Below are positions 1-6,769 of a stretch of 7,379 nt of DNA, one piece after another (the stretch's first letter is position 1; the number at the start of each line of letters is the position of its first letter). A program made the position numbers and the translations under genes. A model generated the notes under the pieces. The model was not told the DNA's origin, made no database searches, and saw nothing but the letters and a program-made list of their open reading frames with translations. Location: positions 1-7,379 of the forward strand of contig JAFYYE010000135.1 of assembly GCA_017557715.1 (NCBI GenBank). The letters are read 5' to 3'. Source of the DNA: Pseudobutyrivibrio sp. (GTDB lineage Bacteria > Bacillota > Clostridia > Lachnospirales > Lachnospiraceae).

Positions 1-65
1 ACCACACTATCTAGTAGTCAATAGGTTCACAAAACACAAAATAAAGTTTCACTTTTCAGACACAT

Positions 66-890
66 TTAGATATTTATTTCAAGCCCAACCCTCAATTGCT
101 CTATATTTTCACCTAATTCATTCTTTAAAATTCCAAAAGCTCGATTTTTGGTACAATGTCCCGTGCAGATATATTGTATATTTTTTTCTTTAAAAGCTTT
201 TGCGACATTTAATATTTCCTCATTGGATTTATTAAATAGATGAAGTCCTCCTATATATCCGTATATACGTTTTTCAGGAAAAGTATTTTGTACCTCATTT
301 ATTATATTTTCGACCCCACCATGAGAACATGAATTAAGAATAACAAGCCCTTTATCAGTGTCTAATACCAAACTTTGCTCATGCGCGAAATCATCTGGAA
401 ACCATTTATGGTCCTTTCTGATGTACATTTTTTCTCTTTCACCTATAGATGCCAATCCCTGAGACTTATGAGGAATCAAGTAAACTCCATCAATAAGTTT
501 ATAATCACCTGTGACAAGTTCAATTCTTTCAGGGTAATTCTTTATAAGTTTCTTGGGTATTCCGATATAAATTCTAAAAAATCGACGCTTATGATAACAT
601 TTTTCCTTTGCAGCATCTCTTAGGAAAAATTTTGCTTTGGCGTTTTCTTTTAAAAAGGCAGGTATACCATTTCCGTGATCGTAATGAGCATGACTAAGCA
701 CTCCATAATCAATGTCCTCTACATCAAATCCTAATCCTTTTAGGTTCTTTAAAAATAAATTCGAACCGCCTGTATCCAAAAGAATTTTTTTATTGTCATA
801 CTCTACTAATAAGGATAATCCCCATTCACCTTCCAATCCCAGCTCGGAATTAGAAATATTGTCTACTATAACTCTAATTTTTGTTTTCAT
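66..890 (-). CDS. Metallo-beta-lactamase-fold hydrolase (COG1237 type)
   Basis: The 274-residue protein is a probable cytoplasmic zinc-dependent hydrolase. Seen: no signal peptide; a core LLDTGG near residues 38-42; the metal-binding HxHxDH motif as SHAHYDHGNG (H67, H69, D71, H72); later candidate ligands H170 (DFAHEQS), H190 (SCSHGG), H217 (GGLHL) and H245 (TGHCT). The SCSHGG...GGLHL...GHCT order is characteristic of the COG1237 branch, which includes archaeal proteins annotated as dihydropterin-aminobenzene phosphate synthase-like. The bacterial members have no agreed substrate, and I assign none. Length is normal and the frame intact. The ATG at 888-890 is supported by a GGAGAAGG Shine-Dalgarno sequence (894-901). 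The gene is divergent from the acyltransferase gene and more AT-rich than the core operon (16 G+C in the 60 bases 541-600), suggesting an accessory gene. Family is confident; biological role unknown. Confidence 0.9.
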   Translation of the reverse strand: MKTKIRVIVDNISNSELGLEGEWGLSLLVEYDNKKILLDTGGSNLFLKNLKGLGFDVEDIDYGVLSHAHYDHGNGIPAFLKENAKAKFFLRDAAKEKCYHKRRFFRIYIGIPKKLIKNYPERIELVTGDYKLIDGVYLIPHKSQGLASIGEREKMYIRKDHKWFPDDFAHEQSLVLDTDKGLVILNSCSHGGVENIINEVQNTFPEKRIYGYIGGLHLFNKSNEEILNVAKAFKEKNIQYICTGHCTKNRAFGILKNELGENIEQLRVGLEINI

Positions 891-893
891 AAA

Positions 894-901
894 CCTTCTC
901 C
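894..901 (-). promoter_or_regulatory. Ribosome-binding site of the metallo-hydrolase gene
   Basis: On the minus strand the sequence reads GGAGAAGG, then TTT, then ATG. The GGAG core lies 7 bases before the start codon, which is a strong and well-spaced Shine-Dalgarno sequence and fixes the start at 888-890. Confidence 0.75.
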
Positions 902-938
902 ATTTACAAATATTCTACCTAGTGATAACCTCTTATTC

Positions 939-944
939 GAGGTG
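939..944 (+). promoter_or_regulatory. Ribosome-binding site that decides the acyltransferase start
   Basis: GAGGTG at 939-944 followed by AAAATT and ATG (951-953) is a good Shine-Dalgarno sequence with a 6-base spacer. The in-frame GTG at 942-944 is part of this site and has nothing suitable upstream of it, so the ATG at 951 is preferred over the GTG. ACCTC at 928-932 can pair with GAGGT at 939-943 and might mask the site. Confidence 0.65.
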
Positions 945-950
945 AAAATT

Positions 951-1934
951 ATGACTAATACAACTAATCGAAAAACTAGTTTTGATATAATTAGAATCTT
1001 AGCAATTCTAATTATATTCAATTATCATTTCTGTATCGAAGCAGGACTTGTGGACTCAATTTTCTGTAGCCACAAAAATGGCGGCTGGGGTAGCGTCGGT
1101 ACCACTATTTTTTTCCTACTTTCAGGATACTTAATCCACATGGGCAGTAAAAATACACAGCCACTCGTATATATTAAAAAACGTTTCTTTTCTATATATC
1201 CTGCTCTTTGGATAAGCTTTATTTTTGTATATTTACTTACAAGTTTAAAACTCCACAACTTTCTTTGGGGTGGCCAGCCATGGCGATTAATCTTTTCAAT
1301 TGTAGGAATTGATACGTATCTACAATATTATTTTATTCAAGCATATGCCTGTGTTGGTGAATGGTTTACAGGAATGATTTTATTCCTATATGCAAGTTAC
1401 CTTTTACTAAGATTTTTAATTAAAAAATGTCCTGTCATTACAACTATCGTAATTACGATATTATACTTCTTGGAATGCACCCATGAATTACAACCAATTG
1501 TTCCACCAGACGCCAGTGTGTTTACAGGCGTAATGTTATTCTGGCTAGGAATGTTAATGCAGGAATATCCATTTATTTTGAAAGAATATTGGTGGAAAAC
1601 AGCTATTGCAATAATTATTACACTGCTTGTGATATTTGTCCAACTACCATTTTATGGAAATGTGCTTCCATGGAAAAACTTACTTGGAATTACGCTTTTC
1701 TATTTAATTAATGTTTTATTTTCAAAAATCAATTTTGGTAGCAATGCTGGAAATGCACTTAAGTTTTTCAGTTCAATATCATTTGGAGTATATTTAGTGC
1801 ATCACTTTATTATCGCTCAATTATATTATCATCTTACTACAAGACCTATAATTCTTATTTATAGTTTAGCACTTTTGATTTCAGTAATAACAGCAATCGC
1901 TATTACAAAAATAACAGGTCTAATTAAACATTGA
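951..1934 (+). CDS. Integral-membrane acyltransferase, Acyl_transf_3 family
   Basis: From the ATG at 951 this is a 327-residue, strongly hydrophobic protein with roughly ten membrane segments. It fits the acyltransferase-3 (PF01757) family, which acetylates or acylates sugars of surface polysaccharides, peptidoglycan and antibiotics. Seen: the N-terminal FDIIRILAILIIFNYHF (residues 11-27) with the conserved Arg and the likely catalytic His26; FFLLSGYLI (54-62); the RFFSIYPALW element (78-87); GEWFTGMILFLY (136-147); and the C-terminal SFGVYLVHHF (277-286). Length is near the family norm and all landmarks are present, so it looks intact. The acceptor cannot be read from sequence, and no glycosyltransferase or polysaccharide genes are nearby in the window. 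It is very AT-rich (12 G+C in the 60 bases 1681-1740), unlike the core operon, which suggests recent or accessory acquisition. It converges on gpsA. Confidence 0.88.
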   Translation: MTNTTNRKTSFDIIRILAILIIFNYHFCIEAGLVDSIFCSHKNGGWGSVGTTIFFLLSGYLIHMGSKNTQPLVYIKKRFFSIYPALWISFIFVYLLTSLKLHNFLWGGQPWRLIFSIVGIDTYLQYYFIQAYACVGEWFTGMILFLYASYLLLRFLIKKCPVITTIVITILYFLECTHELQPIVPPDASVFTGVMLFWLGMLMQEYPFILKEYWWKTAIAIIITLLVIFVQLPFYGNVLPWKNLLGITLFYLINVLFSKINFGSNAGNALKFFSSISFGVYLVHHFIIAQLYYHLTTRPIILIYSLALLISVITAIAITKITGLIKH

Positions 1935-1942
1935 TAAAACAT

Positions 1943-1966
1943 AAGGACTAGCCGAAGCTAGTCCTT
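1943..1966. terminator. Bidirectional intrinsic terminator between convergent genes
   Basis: AAGGACTAGC (1943-1952) pairs perfectly with GCTAGTCCTT (1957-1966) around a CGAA loop, giving a 10-bp stem. On the plus strand it is followed by TTATTTTA, and on the minus strand by ATGTTTTAT. It begins 8 bases after the acyltransferase stop and ends 4 bases past the gpsA stop, so it can end both transcripts. Confidence 0.85.
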
Positions 1967-1970
1967 TATT

Positions 1971-2978
1971 TTACCATTCCATATCACTTGTTTCGTCCTT
2001 CTTAGAACGAGTCATGAGCTCATAAACTGCATCCTTTGCAGCAAGTCCATCAAATAAAACAGCATTAACTACATCAACGATAGGCATCTCAATTTCATAT
2101 TTCTCTGCTAATTTTTTAGCTGCTCTGGCTGAGTATACACCCTCAACAACCATTGCAACCTTTTCCATGGCCTCATCCTTAGACATTCCCTGTCCAATAT
2201 AAAAACCTGCCATTCTGTTTCGTGAATGCATAGATGAACATGTAACAATCAAATCACCAACGCCTGTAAGTCCGGCTAATGTCTCAGCCTGTCCACCCAT
2301 AGCTACAGCAAGGGCAGATATCTCTTTAATACCTCTGGTAATAAGCGCTGCTTTCGCATTATCACCAAAACCTAGACCATCAGACATACCAGCTGCTAGG
2401 GCAATAACATTCTTAAGAGCTGCACCTACTTCTATACCCTTAACATCTGGAGATGAATAAACTCTAAAGTATTTATTCATAAATAGATTCTGAACGAATA
2501 AAGATGTCTGTCTGTCGGTAGAACCAGCAACAACAAGAGTAGGCTTAAATACTACAACCTCTTCTGCGTGGCTTGGGCCAGATAAAACGCATATACGTTT
2601 TTCGGAACCTAAAACATCCTCTAAAATTTCTGTCTGAGTGAAAAGAGTCTCCTCTTCAATACCCTTTGTAACAGTAATAAATATCTGATTATCATTAACA
2701 TATGGTTTGATTTTTTCAGCAGTCTCTCTAGTAGCTTTTGAAGGAACTGCCATAAGAACAACATCTGCTGTCTTTGTAGCATCTTCAATATCTGCTGTAA
2801 AAATCATAGATTCAGGAAGCTTCACTCCCTTTATCTTATCACTGGTATGAGTGTCATTCATTTGATCTACCTGCGATTGTCTATGTGACCAAACCTTTAC
2901 CTCATGTCCATTCTTATTAAGCATGACAGCTAAGGCTATGCCCCAGCTACCTGCGCCTAAAACACTAATTCTAGCCAT
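1971..2978 (-). CDS. gpsA: NAD(P)H-dependent glycerol-3-phosphate dehydrogenase
   Basis: GpsA reduces dihydroxyacetone phosphate to sn-glycerol-3-phosphate in the cytoplasm, supplying the backbone for phospholipids. The 335-residue length is normal. Seen: the Rossmann dinucleotide-binding GAGSWG (residues 8-13); TVTKG with K105; LSGPSHAEE (132-140); the catalytic-lysine segment ALKNVIALAAG with K189; GFGDNAKAALITRG (203-216); LTGVGDL with D242; and SRNRMAG (252-258) with the substrate-contacting R255. All expected active-site residues are present. The ATG at 2976-2978 follows AGAGG (2985-2989) with suitable spacing. It is the last gene of the minus-strand operon, separated from plsY by 130 bp that contain a long hairpin, and it ends against the bidirectional terminator. 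PlsY, encoded just upstream, uses its product directly. Confidence 0.98.
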   Translation of the reverse strand: MARISVLGAGSWGIALAVMLNKNGHEVKVWSHRQSQVDQMNDTHTSDKIKGVKLPESMIFTADIEDATKTADVVLMAVPSKATRETAEKIKPYVNDNQIFITVTKGIEEETLFTQTEILEDVLGSEKRICVLSGPSHAEEVVVFKPTLVVAGSTDRQTSLFVQNLFMNKYFRVYSSPDVKGIEVGAALKNVIALAAGMSDGLGFGDNAKAALITRGIKEISALAVAMGGQAETLAGLTGVGDLIVTCSSMHSRNRMAGFYIGQGMSKDEAMEKVAMVVEGVYSARAAKKLAEKYEIEMPIVDVVNAVLFDGLAAKDAVYELMTRSKKDETSDMEW

Positions 2979-3007
2979 AAAATACCTCTAGTCTTTATAA
3001 AAATATC

Positions 3008-3094
3008 GCTGGTTACGATAACAAGCATTATGATTTCTACGCTCAGCTGAAGAAAGCTTCGCTTAAGAAATATAATAGCTTGTTATCTACCAGC
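3008..3094. repeat. Long imperfect inverted repeat in the plsY-gpsA gap
   Basis: This 87-base stretch can fold on itself. GCTGGT (3008-3013) pairs with ACCAGC (3089-3094). After a small internal loop (3014-3016 against 3088), GATAACAAGC (3017-3026) pairs perfectly with GCTTGTTATC (3078-3087). With single bulges at 3077 and 3032, ATTAT (3027-3031) pairs with 3072-3076 and ATTTCT (3033-3038) with 3066-3071. The tip contains a short GAAG/CTTC stem (3049-3052, 3057-3060). In the operon direction the structure is followed, after GATA, by five T residues (2999-3003), resembling a terminator or attenuator. No riboswitch or known RNA family was recognised. It could equally be a small palindromic dispersed repeat. 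The pairing is seen; the function is not. Confidence 0.7.
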
Positions 3095-3108
3095 TAGATT
3101 ACCAATAA

Positions 3109-3759
3109 CTATGCTCTTGTTTCTGGATGGAACGAGAATTTATTTTCATTTCCATTCAATAAACGTTTAATATTTGCGTGGTGAAGTGCGATGGCAAGTG
3201 CTGATACGAAGCAACAAATGACAAGCACTTCAACAAGCTCAGAACCTTCAAAAGGAACTAATCCAAAATATGCGCCAACAAGCATCTCAAGAGCAAAGGA
3301 AAGAACACCAATTATTGAGCCAAGAGAAACATAGCGTGTAATTGCTACAATTGCAATGAATATACATGCAGGAATTGGAAGTCCCATTGGGAACAACGCA
3401 ATAATAAAGCCAAGTGTAGATGCTACACCCTTTCCGCCCTTAAAGTGCATGTAACATGGAAAATCATGTCCAAGGACTGTACCAAGGCCAGCGTAAACCA
3501 TGTAAATACTTACATCATCAAAAAAACGATGAAATGTGAGCCAAACAACAAAGCAAGCCACGACACATTTGAAGCAATCCCAAAGCAATGTAATAAGACC
3601 CGCTGGTACACCTAAATTACGCATTGTATTTGTGGAACCAACATTTCCACTACCAACCTTTGTTAAATCGATATGCTTTGACTTGCCAATAAAATAGCCC
3701 ATCAAAATCATTCCAAAGCAATAACCAATTAATACAGCAACAATTCTCCCAATAATCAT
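3109..3759 (-). CDS. plsY: Acyl-phosphate:glycerol-3-phosphate acyltransferase
   Basis: PlsY is the membrane enzyme that transfers an acyl chain from acyl-phosphate (made by PlsX) to sn-glycerol-3-phosphate, giving lysophosphatidic acid. The 216-residue length is typical. Seen: a hydrophobic N-terminus (about residues 3-25) and several further membrane segments; cytoplasmic motif 1 GSGNVGSTNTMR (36-47), with Ser where Ala is usual; motif 2 GHDFPCYMHFKGGKGVAS (97-114); and motif 3 HHANIKRLLNG (193-203). All three family signatures are intact. Its ATG (3757-3759) overlaps the der stop codon by one base (TAATG), with an AAAGGA-like Shine-Dalgarno sequence inside the der 3' end, so translation is probably coupled to der. 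It precedes gpsA, which makes its acceptor substrate. plsX is not in the window. Confidence 0.97.
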   Translation of the reverse strand: MIIGRIVAVLIGYCFGMILMGYFIGKSKHIDLTKVGSGNVGSTNTMRNLGVPAGLITLLWDCFKCVVACFVVWLTFHRFFDDVSIYMVYAGLGTVLGHDFPCYMHFKGGKGVASTLGFIIALFPMGLPIPACIFIAIVAITRYVSLGSIIGVLSFALEMLVGAYFGLVPFEGSELVEVLVICCFVSALAIALHHANIKRLLNGNENKFSFHPETRA

Positions 3760-5084
3760 TATTCGTTTTCCTTTCTCTCTCTAATTATAAATTTCAGAGA
3801 TGTTCCTTCGAAGCCAAATGCATCTCTGATTCGGTTCTCAAGATATCGTACATATGAGAAGTGCATAAGGTACTTCTCATTTACAAAAATAACGAAAGTA
3901 GGTGGCTTAACTGCTACCTGAGTAGTATAGAAAATCTTAAGTCTCTTTCCTTTATCTGTAGGAGGCTGCTGAAGAGCAACTGCCTCTGTAACAATTTCAT
4001 TAAGAACACCTGTAGCAATACGCATTGAGTTGTTCTCAATAACTGCATCAATAGTCTCATAGATTTTTCCAAGACGCTGTCCACTCTTTACAGAAATGAA
4101 AAGGATTGATGCGTATGGCATAAATGAAAGAATCTGGCGAATCTTTGTCTCGTGCTCTTTCATAGTCTTGTCATTTTTCTCAATGGCATCCCATTTGTTT
4201 ACACAAATAATTATACCCTTTCCACGTTCGTGGGCAATACCAGCGATCTTAGCATCCTGCTCTGTAACGCCTTCAGTAGCATCAATCATAATAATTACAA
4301 CATCGGCCTTTTCTACAGAAGCAACTGCACGAACTATCGAATAACGCTCAAGGTCTTCCTTAATTTTACTCTTACGACGAAGACCTGCTGTATCAATAAA
4401 AATATAATCCTTATGGTTGTATCTAACTCGTGTATCAACAGCATCTCTTGTAGTACCTGCAATATCAGAAACAATAACTCTTTCCTCACCGCAAAGCTTA
4501 TTGATAAGAGATGACTTTCCTACATTTGGCTTACCAATAACAGCGATACGTGGAGTGTCATCCTCCTCTTCCTCTGCAGAAGGCTCTGGGAAATATTCTA
4601 CTACCTTATCAAGCATATCACCAAAGCCAAGGCGGCTTGATGCAGACACCGGAATAGGATCACCAATTCCAAGATTATAGAACTCATAAACCTCAGCCAT
4701 ATCACGCTCAAAGCTATCAACCTTGTTAACTACAAGGACAACAGGCTTATGAGAACGACGAAGCATATCTGCAACCTTAGAATCACTATCCTGTAAGCCC
4801 TGCTTAACATCAACAAGGAAAATGATAACATCAGCTGTATCGATAGCTATCTGTGCCTGTTCTCTCATCTGTGAAAGAATAATATCCTTAGAATCTGGCT
4901 CAATACCACCTGTATCAATCATAGTGAAATCGTAATTGAGCCACGAAACATCGGCATAGATTCTATCTCGTGTAACACCTGGTGTGTCTTTAACAATTGA
5001 AATACGCTCTCCTGCAAGAGCATTAAATAATGTGGACTTTCCAACATTAGGACGTCCTACTATAGCAACGACTGGTCTAGCCAT
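3759..5084 (-). CDS. der: Ribosome-assembly GTPase Der (EngA)
   Basis: Der is an essential tandem-domain GTPase that acts in maturation of the 50S ribosomal subunit. The 441-residue length is normal for Firmicutes. Seen, GTPase domain 1: P-loop GRPNVGKS (10-17), DTPGVTRDR (33-41), DTGG (57-60), NKVD (120-123). An acidic linker (about 167-176) follows. GTPase domain 2: GKPNVGKS (184-191), GTTRD (210-214), DTAG (231-234), NKWD (296-299). A C-terminal KH-like domain (about 353-437) ends the protein. Both nucleotide sites look complete. The ATG at 5082-5084 has a GAGAGG Shine-Dalgarno sequence made from the last two codons of the upstream DUF512 gene. It overlaps plsY by one base downstream. Confidence 0.99.
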   Translation of the reverse strand: MARPVVAIVGRPNVGKSTLFNALAGERISIVKDTPGVTRDRIYADVSWLNYDFTMIDTGGIEPDSKDIILSQMREQAQIAIDTADVIIFLVDVKQGLQDSDSKVADMLRRSHKPVVLVVNKVDSFERDMAEVYEFYNLGIGDPIPVSASSRLGFGDMLDKVVEYFPEPSAEEEEDDTPRIAVIGKPNVGKSSLINKLCGEERVIVSDIAGTTRDAVDTRVRYNHKDYIFIDTAGLRRKSKIKEDLERYSIVRAVASVEKADVVIIMIDATEGVTEQDAKIAGIAHERGKGIIICVNKWDAIEKNDKTMKEHETKIRQILSFMPYASILFISVKSGQRLGKIYETIDAVIENNSMRIATGVLNEIVTEAVALQQPPTDKGKRLKIFYTTQVAVKPPTFVIFVNEKYLMHFSYVRYLENRIRDAFGFEGTSLKFIIRERKENE

Positions 5085-5087
5085 AAT

Positions 5088-6413
5088 TTACCTCTCTTTT
5101 CCTATAATCGCGAGAACCAAATCTCGACCGTCTGATTGTACAATACGAGTCTTTACTTGTAAAGCAGACTCAAGCTCAGACAATGTTATATCATCAAGGA
5201 AAACCTCCTCTTGGGCACGAAGCATTGTGCAAGATAAAAGAAGGTTATCTCCCAAGTCTCTATCTTTAAGTTGTGAAATCAAATCCTGTCCAGTAATTAA
5301 TCCGGAAACAGTAATTTCTTCACCAAAGAAATCATTTGTAATAGGCACCACATCAACGGAAACCTTATTGAATTTCTCAGTGATTAACTCACTAAGTTCT
5401 TTCATAAATGGTGCTGCAAGCTTGCCTGTTGCAATGGTAACATGTCTTCGCTTCATAAATAATGGCTTTTTAATATCCTCTAAAGCGTCAAGAACCTCTT
5501 CCTTCAAGAGACGAAGCATTCCCACACCATTCTCAAGCTGAATAAAACCATCATATCTATCTGCTTCAGGAAGGTTACGTCCTGCCAAAATGTACCACTC
5601 ATCAGAAGCCTGAACAAAATGATTACCTATCTTTTCCATGGCAATCTGCTGCCATTTTTCTATCTGATCTATAACAGCTCCAGCCTCTTCAGCTGTATAA
5701 GTTCTGAGAGGGAAAAGACCATCTCTATACTTTGTAATACCAACTGGTACAACTGACATAGAACTCATTACTGGCGCAAACTGAAGCAAATCACTAATGG
5801 TTCTATCAAGCTCAGGTCCATCATTAAGCCCTGGGCAGGAAACCACCTGTGCATTCATAGGAATCCCAGCTTCATAAAGCTTACGAATCTTATCTAAAAT
5901 ATCTCCAGCAAATCGATTATGCAAAAGCTTCATTCTAAGCTCTGGATTGGTTGCATGAACAGATATATTGATAGGTCCCAACTTATAAGCAATAATTCTA
6001 TCCAAATCTGCCATTTTCATGTTTGTGAGAGTAACATAATTACCCTGTAAAAATGATAAGCGAGTATCATCATCTTTAAAATATAAAGTTTCACGCATTC
6101 CAGGAGGCATCTGATCTATGAAGCAAAAAGCACACTTATTAGAGCAAGACTTATAATCATCCATAAGACCATTGCAGAAAATAACGCCTAAATCTTCACC
6201 ATCTTCTTTTTTTACAAAAACAGATGAAGTGGTGCCATCTTCATGCAAAAGCTCAACATTGATATCCGCATCATCGGAATAATAATGATAATCGAAAATA
6301 TCTACAAGCTCTACATCATTAATCTTTGTAATTATATCTCCTGGTAAAAGCCCCGCCTGTTCCGCCGGACTTCCTTCCATAACATGTTTTATTTTATGAC
6401 TTGAATTTAACAT
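5088..6413 (-). CDS. DUF512 family protein: PDZ domain plus radical-SAM-like Cys cluster
   Basis: The 441-residue protein belongs to the DUF512 family, whose biochemical activity is not established as far as I know. Seen: an N-terminal PDZ-like domain (about residues 5-70) with GSPAEQAGLLPGDIITKIN; a CSNKCAFC cluster (C90, C94, C97) with CxxxCxxC spacing as in radical SAM iron-sulfur enzymes, followed by FIDQMPPGMR; FLQGNYVTLTN (121-131); a barrel-like middle region including ISVHATNPELR (150-160) and VVSCPGLNDG (190-199); and the DUF512 region towards the C-terminus. No signal peptide is seen, so it is probably cytoplasmic. The ATG at 6411-6413 lies within the end of yraN (7-base overlap) and no clear Shine-Dalgarno sequence precedes it, so initiation is probably by coupling. 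The next in-frame ATG (codon 12) has no better site and would cut the PDZ domain. It lies 3 bases upstream of der. Family certain, function unknown. Confidence 0.93.
   Translation of the reverse strand: MLNSSHKIKHVMEGSPAEQAGLLPGDIITKINDVELVDIFDYHYYSDDADINVELLHEDGTTSSVFVKKEDGEDLGVIFCNGLMDDYKSCSNKCAFCFIDQMPPGMRETLYFKDDDTRLSFLQGNYVTLTNMKMADLDRIIAYKLGPINISVHATNPELRMKLLHNRFAGDILDKIRKLYEAGIPMNAQVVSCPGLNDGPELDRTISDLLQFAPVMSSMSVVPVGITKYRDGLFPLRTYTAEEAGAVIDQIEKWQQIAMEKIGNHFVQASDEWYILAGRNLPEADRYDGFIQLENGVGMLRLLKEEVLDALEDIKKPLFMKRRHVTIATGKLAAPFMKELSELITEKFNKVSVDVVPITNDFFGEEITVSGLITGQDLISQLKDRDLGDNLLLSCTMLRAQEEVFLDDITLSELESALQVKTRIVQSDGRDLVLAIIGKER
5091..5096 (-). promoter_or_regulatory. Ribosome-binding site of der within the end of the DUF512 gene
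   Basis: On the minus strand GAG AGG TAA are the last two codons and the stop of the DUF512 gene. GAGAGG also lies 6 bases before the der ATG, a well-spaced Shine-Dalgarno sequence. This arrangement supports the der start and implies coupled translation. Confidence 0.7.
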
Positions 6414-6766
6414 ACTGGTATATACTCAAATGCATTTTTATAATGCGATAAATGTCCTTCCTCAATTGCTACTACATCAAATCTCACACTTGTATCGCTA
6501 CTCATTCTGTGCTGCATCATATAGACATCAGCACATCTGGAGATTTTTCTCATTTTATTAAAATTAACAGCCTCTGCAGCAGAACCTGTCCTCTTATTTT
6601 TGCGATATTTCACTTCTACAAAAACAAGATATTCTTCGTCTTTGGCAATGATATCAATTTCGCCCATCTTGCAATAATAATTTTGCTGAAGGACACGCAT
6701 ACCACTTCGCCTAAGAAAATCTGCAGCAAGGCTCTCAAACTCATTTCCCTGTTTTCTATTATTCAT
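6407..6766 (-). CDS. yraN: YraN family (UPF0102) endonuclease-like protein
   Basis: This 119-residue protein is a small cytoplasmic member of the UPF0102 family, which shares the PD-(D/E)XK nuclease/Holliday-junction resolvase-like fold. The family is usually of uncertain cellular role and is often encoded near rnhB. Seen: GNEFESLAADFL (7-18) with E11; MGEIDII (34-40) with the acidic E36 and D38; the FVEVKYR element (49-55) with E51 and K53; K71 in NKMRKI; and RFDVVAIE (95-102). The nuclease-core residues are all retained and the length is normal. The ATG at 6764-6766 follows AAGGA, which overlaps the stop codon of the preceding FlhB-like gene. Its own end overlaps the DUF512 start by 7 bases. 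Family confident; enzymatic role inferred only from the fold. Confidence 0.95.
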   Translation of the reverse strand: MNNRKQGNEFESLAADFLRRSGMRVLQQNYYCKMGEIDIIAKDEEYLVFVEVKYRKNKRTGSAAEAVNFNKMRKISRCADVYMMQHRMSSDTSVRFDVVAIEEGHLSHYKNAFEYIPVC

Positions 6767-6769
6767 AAA

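Larger units (their letters stand above)
891..950. promoter_or_regulatory. Divergent promoter region between hydrolase and acyltransferase genes
   Basis: This 60-bp spacer must hold the start signals of both divergent genes, unless they are read from further off. On the plus strand TTTACA (903-908) lies 17 bases before TAACCT (926-931), a weak -35/-10 pair. On the minus strand TAGAAT (912-917) matches five of six bases of the -10 consensus, but I see no good -35 at 16-18 bases. The two candidate promoters would overlap, so expression of the two genes could interfere or be co-regulated. Base-level assignment is tentative. Confidence 0.3.

Noticed and set aside
43..55. AAAGT/ACTTT hairpin followed on the minus strand by a T-rich run, a possible terminator for the hydrolase gene.
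   Set aside because: The stem is only 5 bp with a single G-C pair and a 3-base loop; in sequence this AT-rich such a pairing is expected by chance. Nothing else could be identified in positions 1-65.
942..950. GTG at 942 as the acyltransferase start, adding MKI to the protein.
   Set aside because: The GTG is part of the GAGGTG Shine-Dalgarno sequence that serves the ATG at 951.
2994..3024. TTGTTA and TATAAA on the minus strand as an internal promoter for gpsA.
   Set aside because: Spacing is 19 bases, the -35 match is poor and lies in the hairpin arm, and a start at the usual distance from TATAAA would fall within the gpsA Shine-Dalgarno sequence.
4096..4680. Plus-strand open frames of 82-120 codons lying opposite der.
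   Set aside because: They are antisense shadows of the der coding frame, with no recognisable domains or ribosome-binding sites, and der is fully conserved here.
4984..5541. A 185-codon plus-strand open frame spanning the der/DUF512 joint.
   Set aside because: It is low-complexity Ser/Arg/Thr-rich, antisense to two intact conserved genes, and has no family resemblance.
5088..6413. Calling the DUF512 protein a membrane or periplasmic PDZ protease.
   Set aside because: No signal peptide, membrane segment or protease triad is seen; the PDZ-like domain is followed by a cysteine cluster and the DUF512 region instead.
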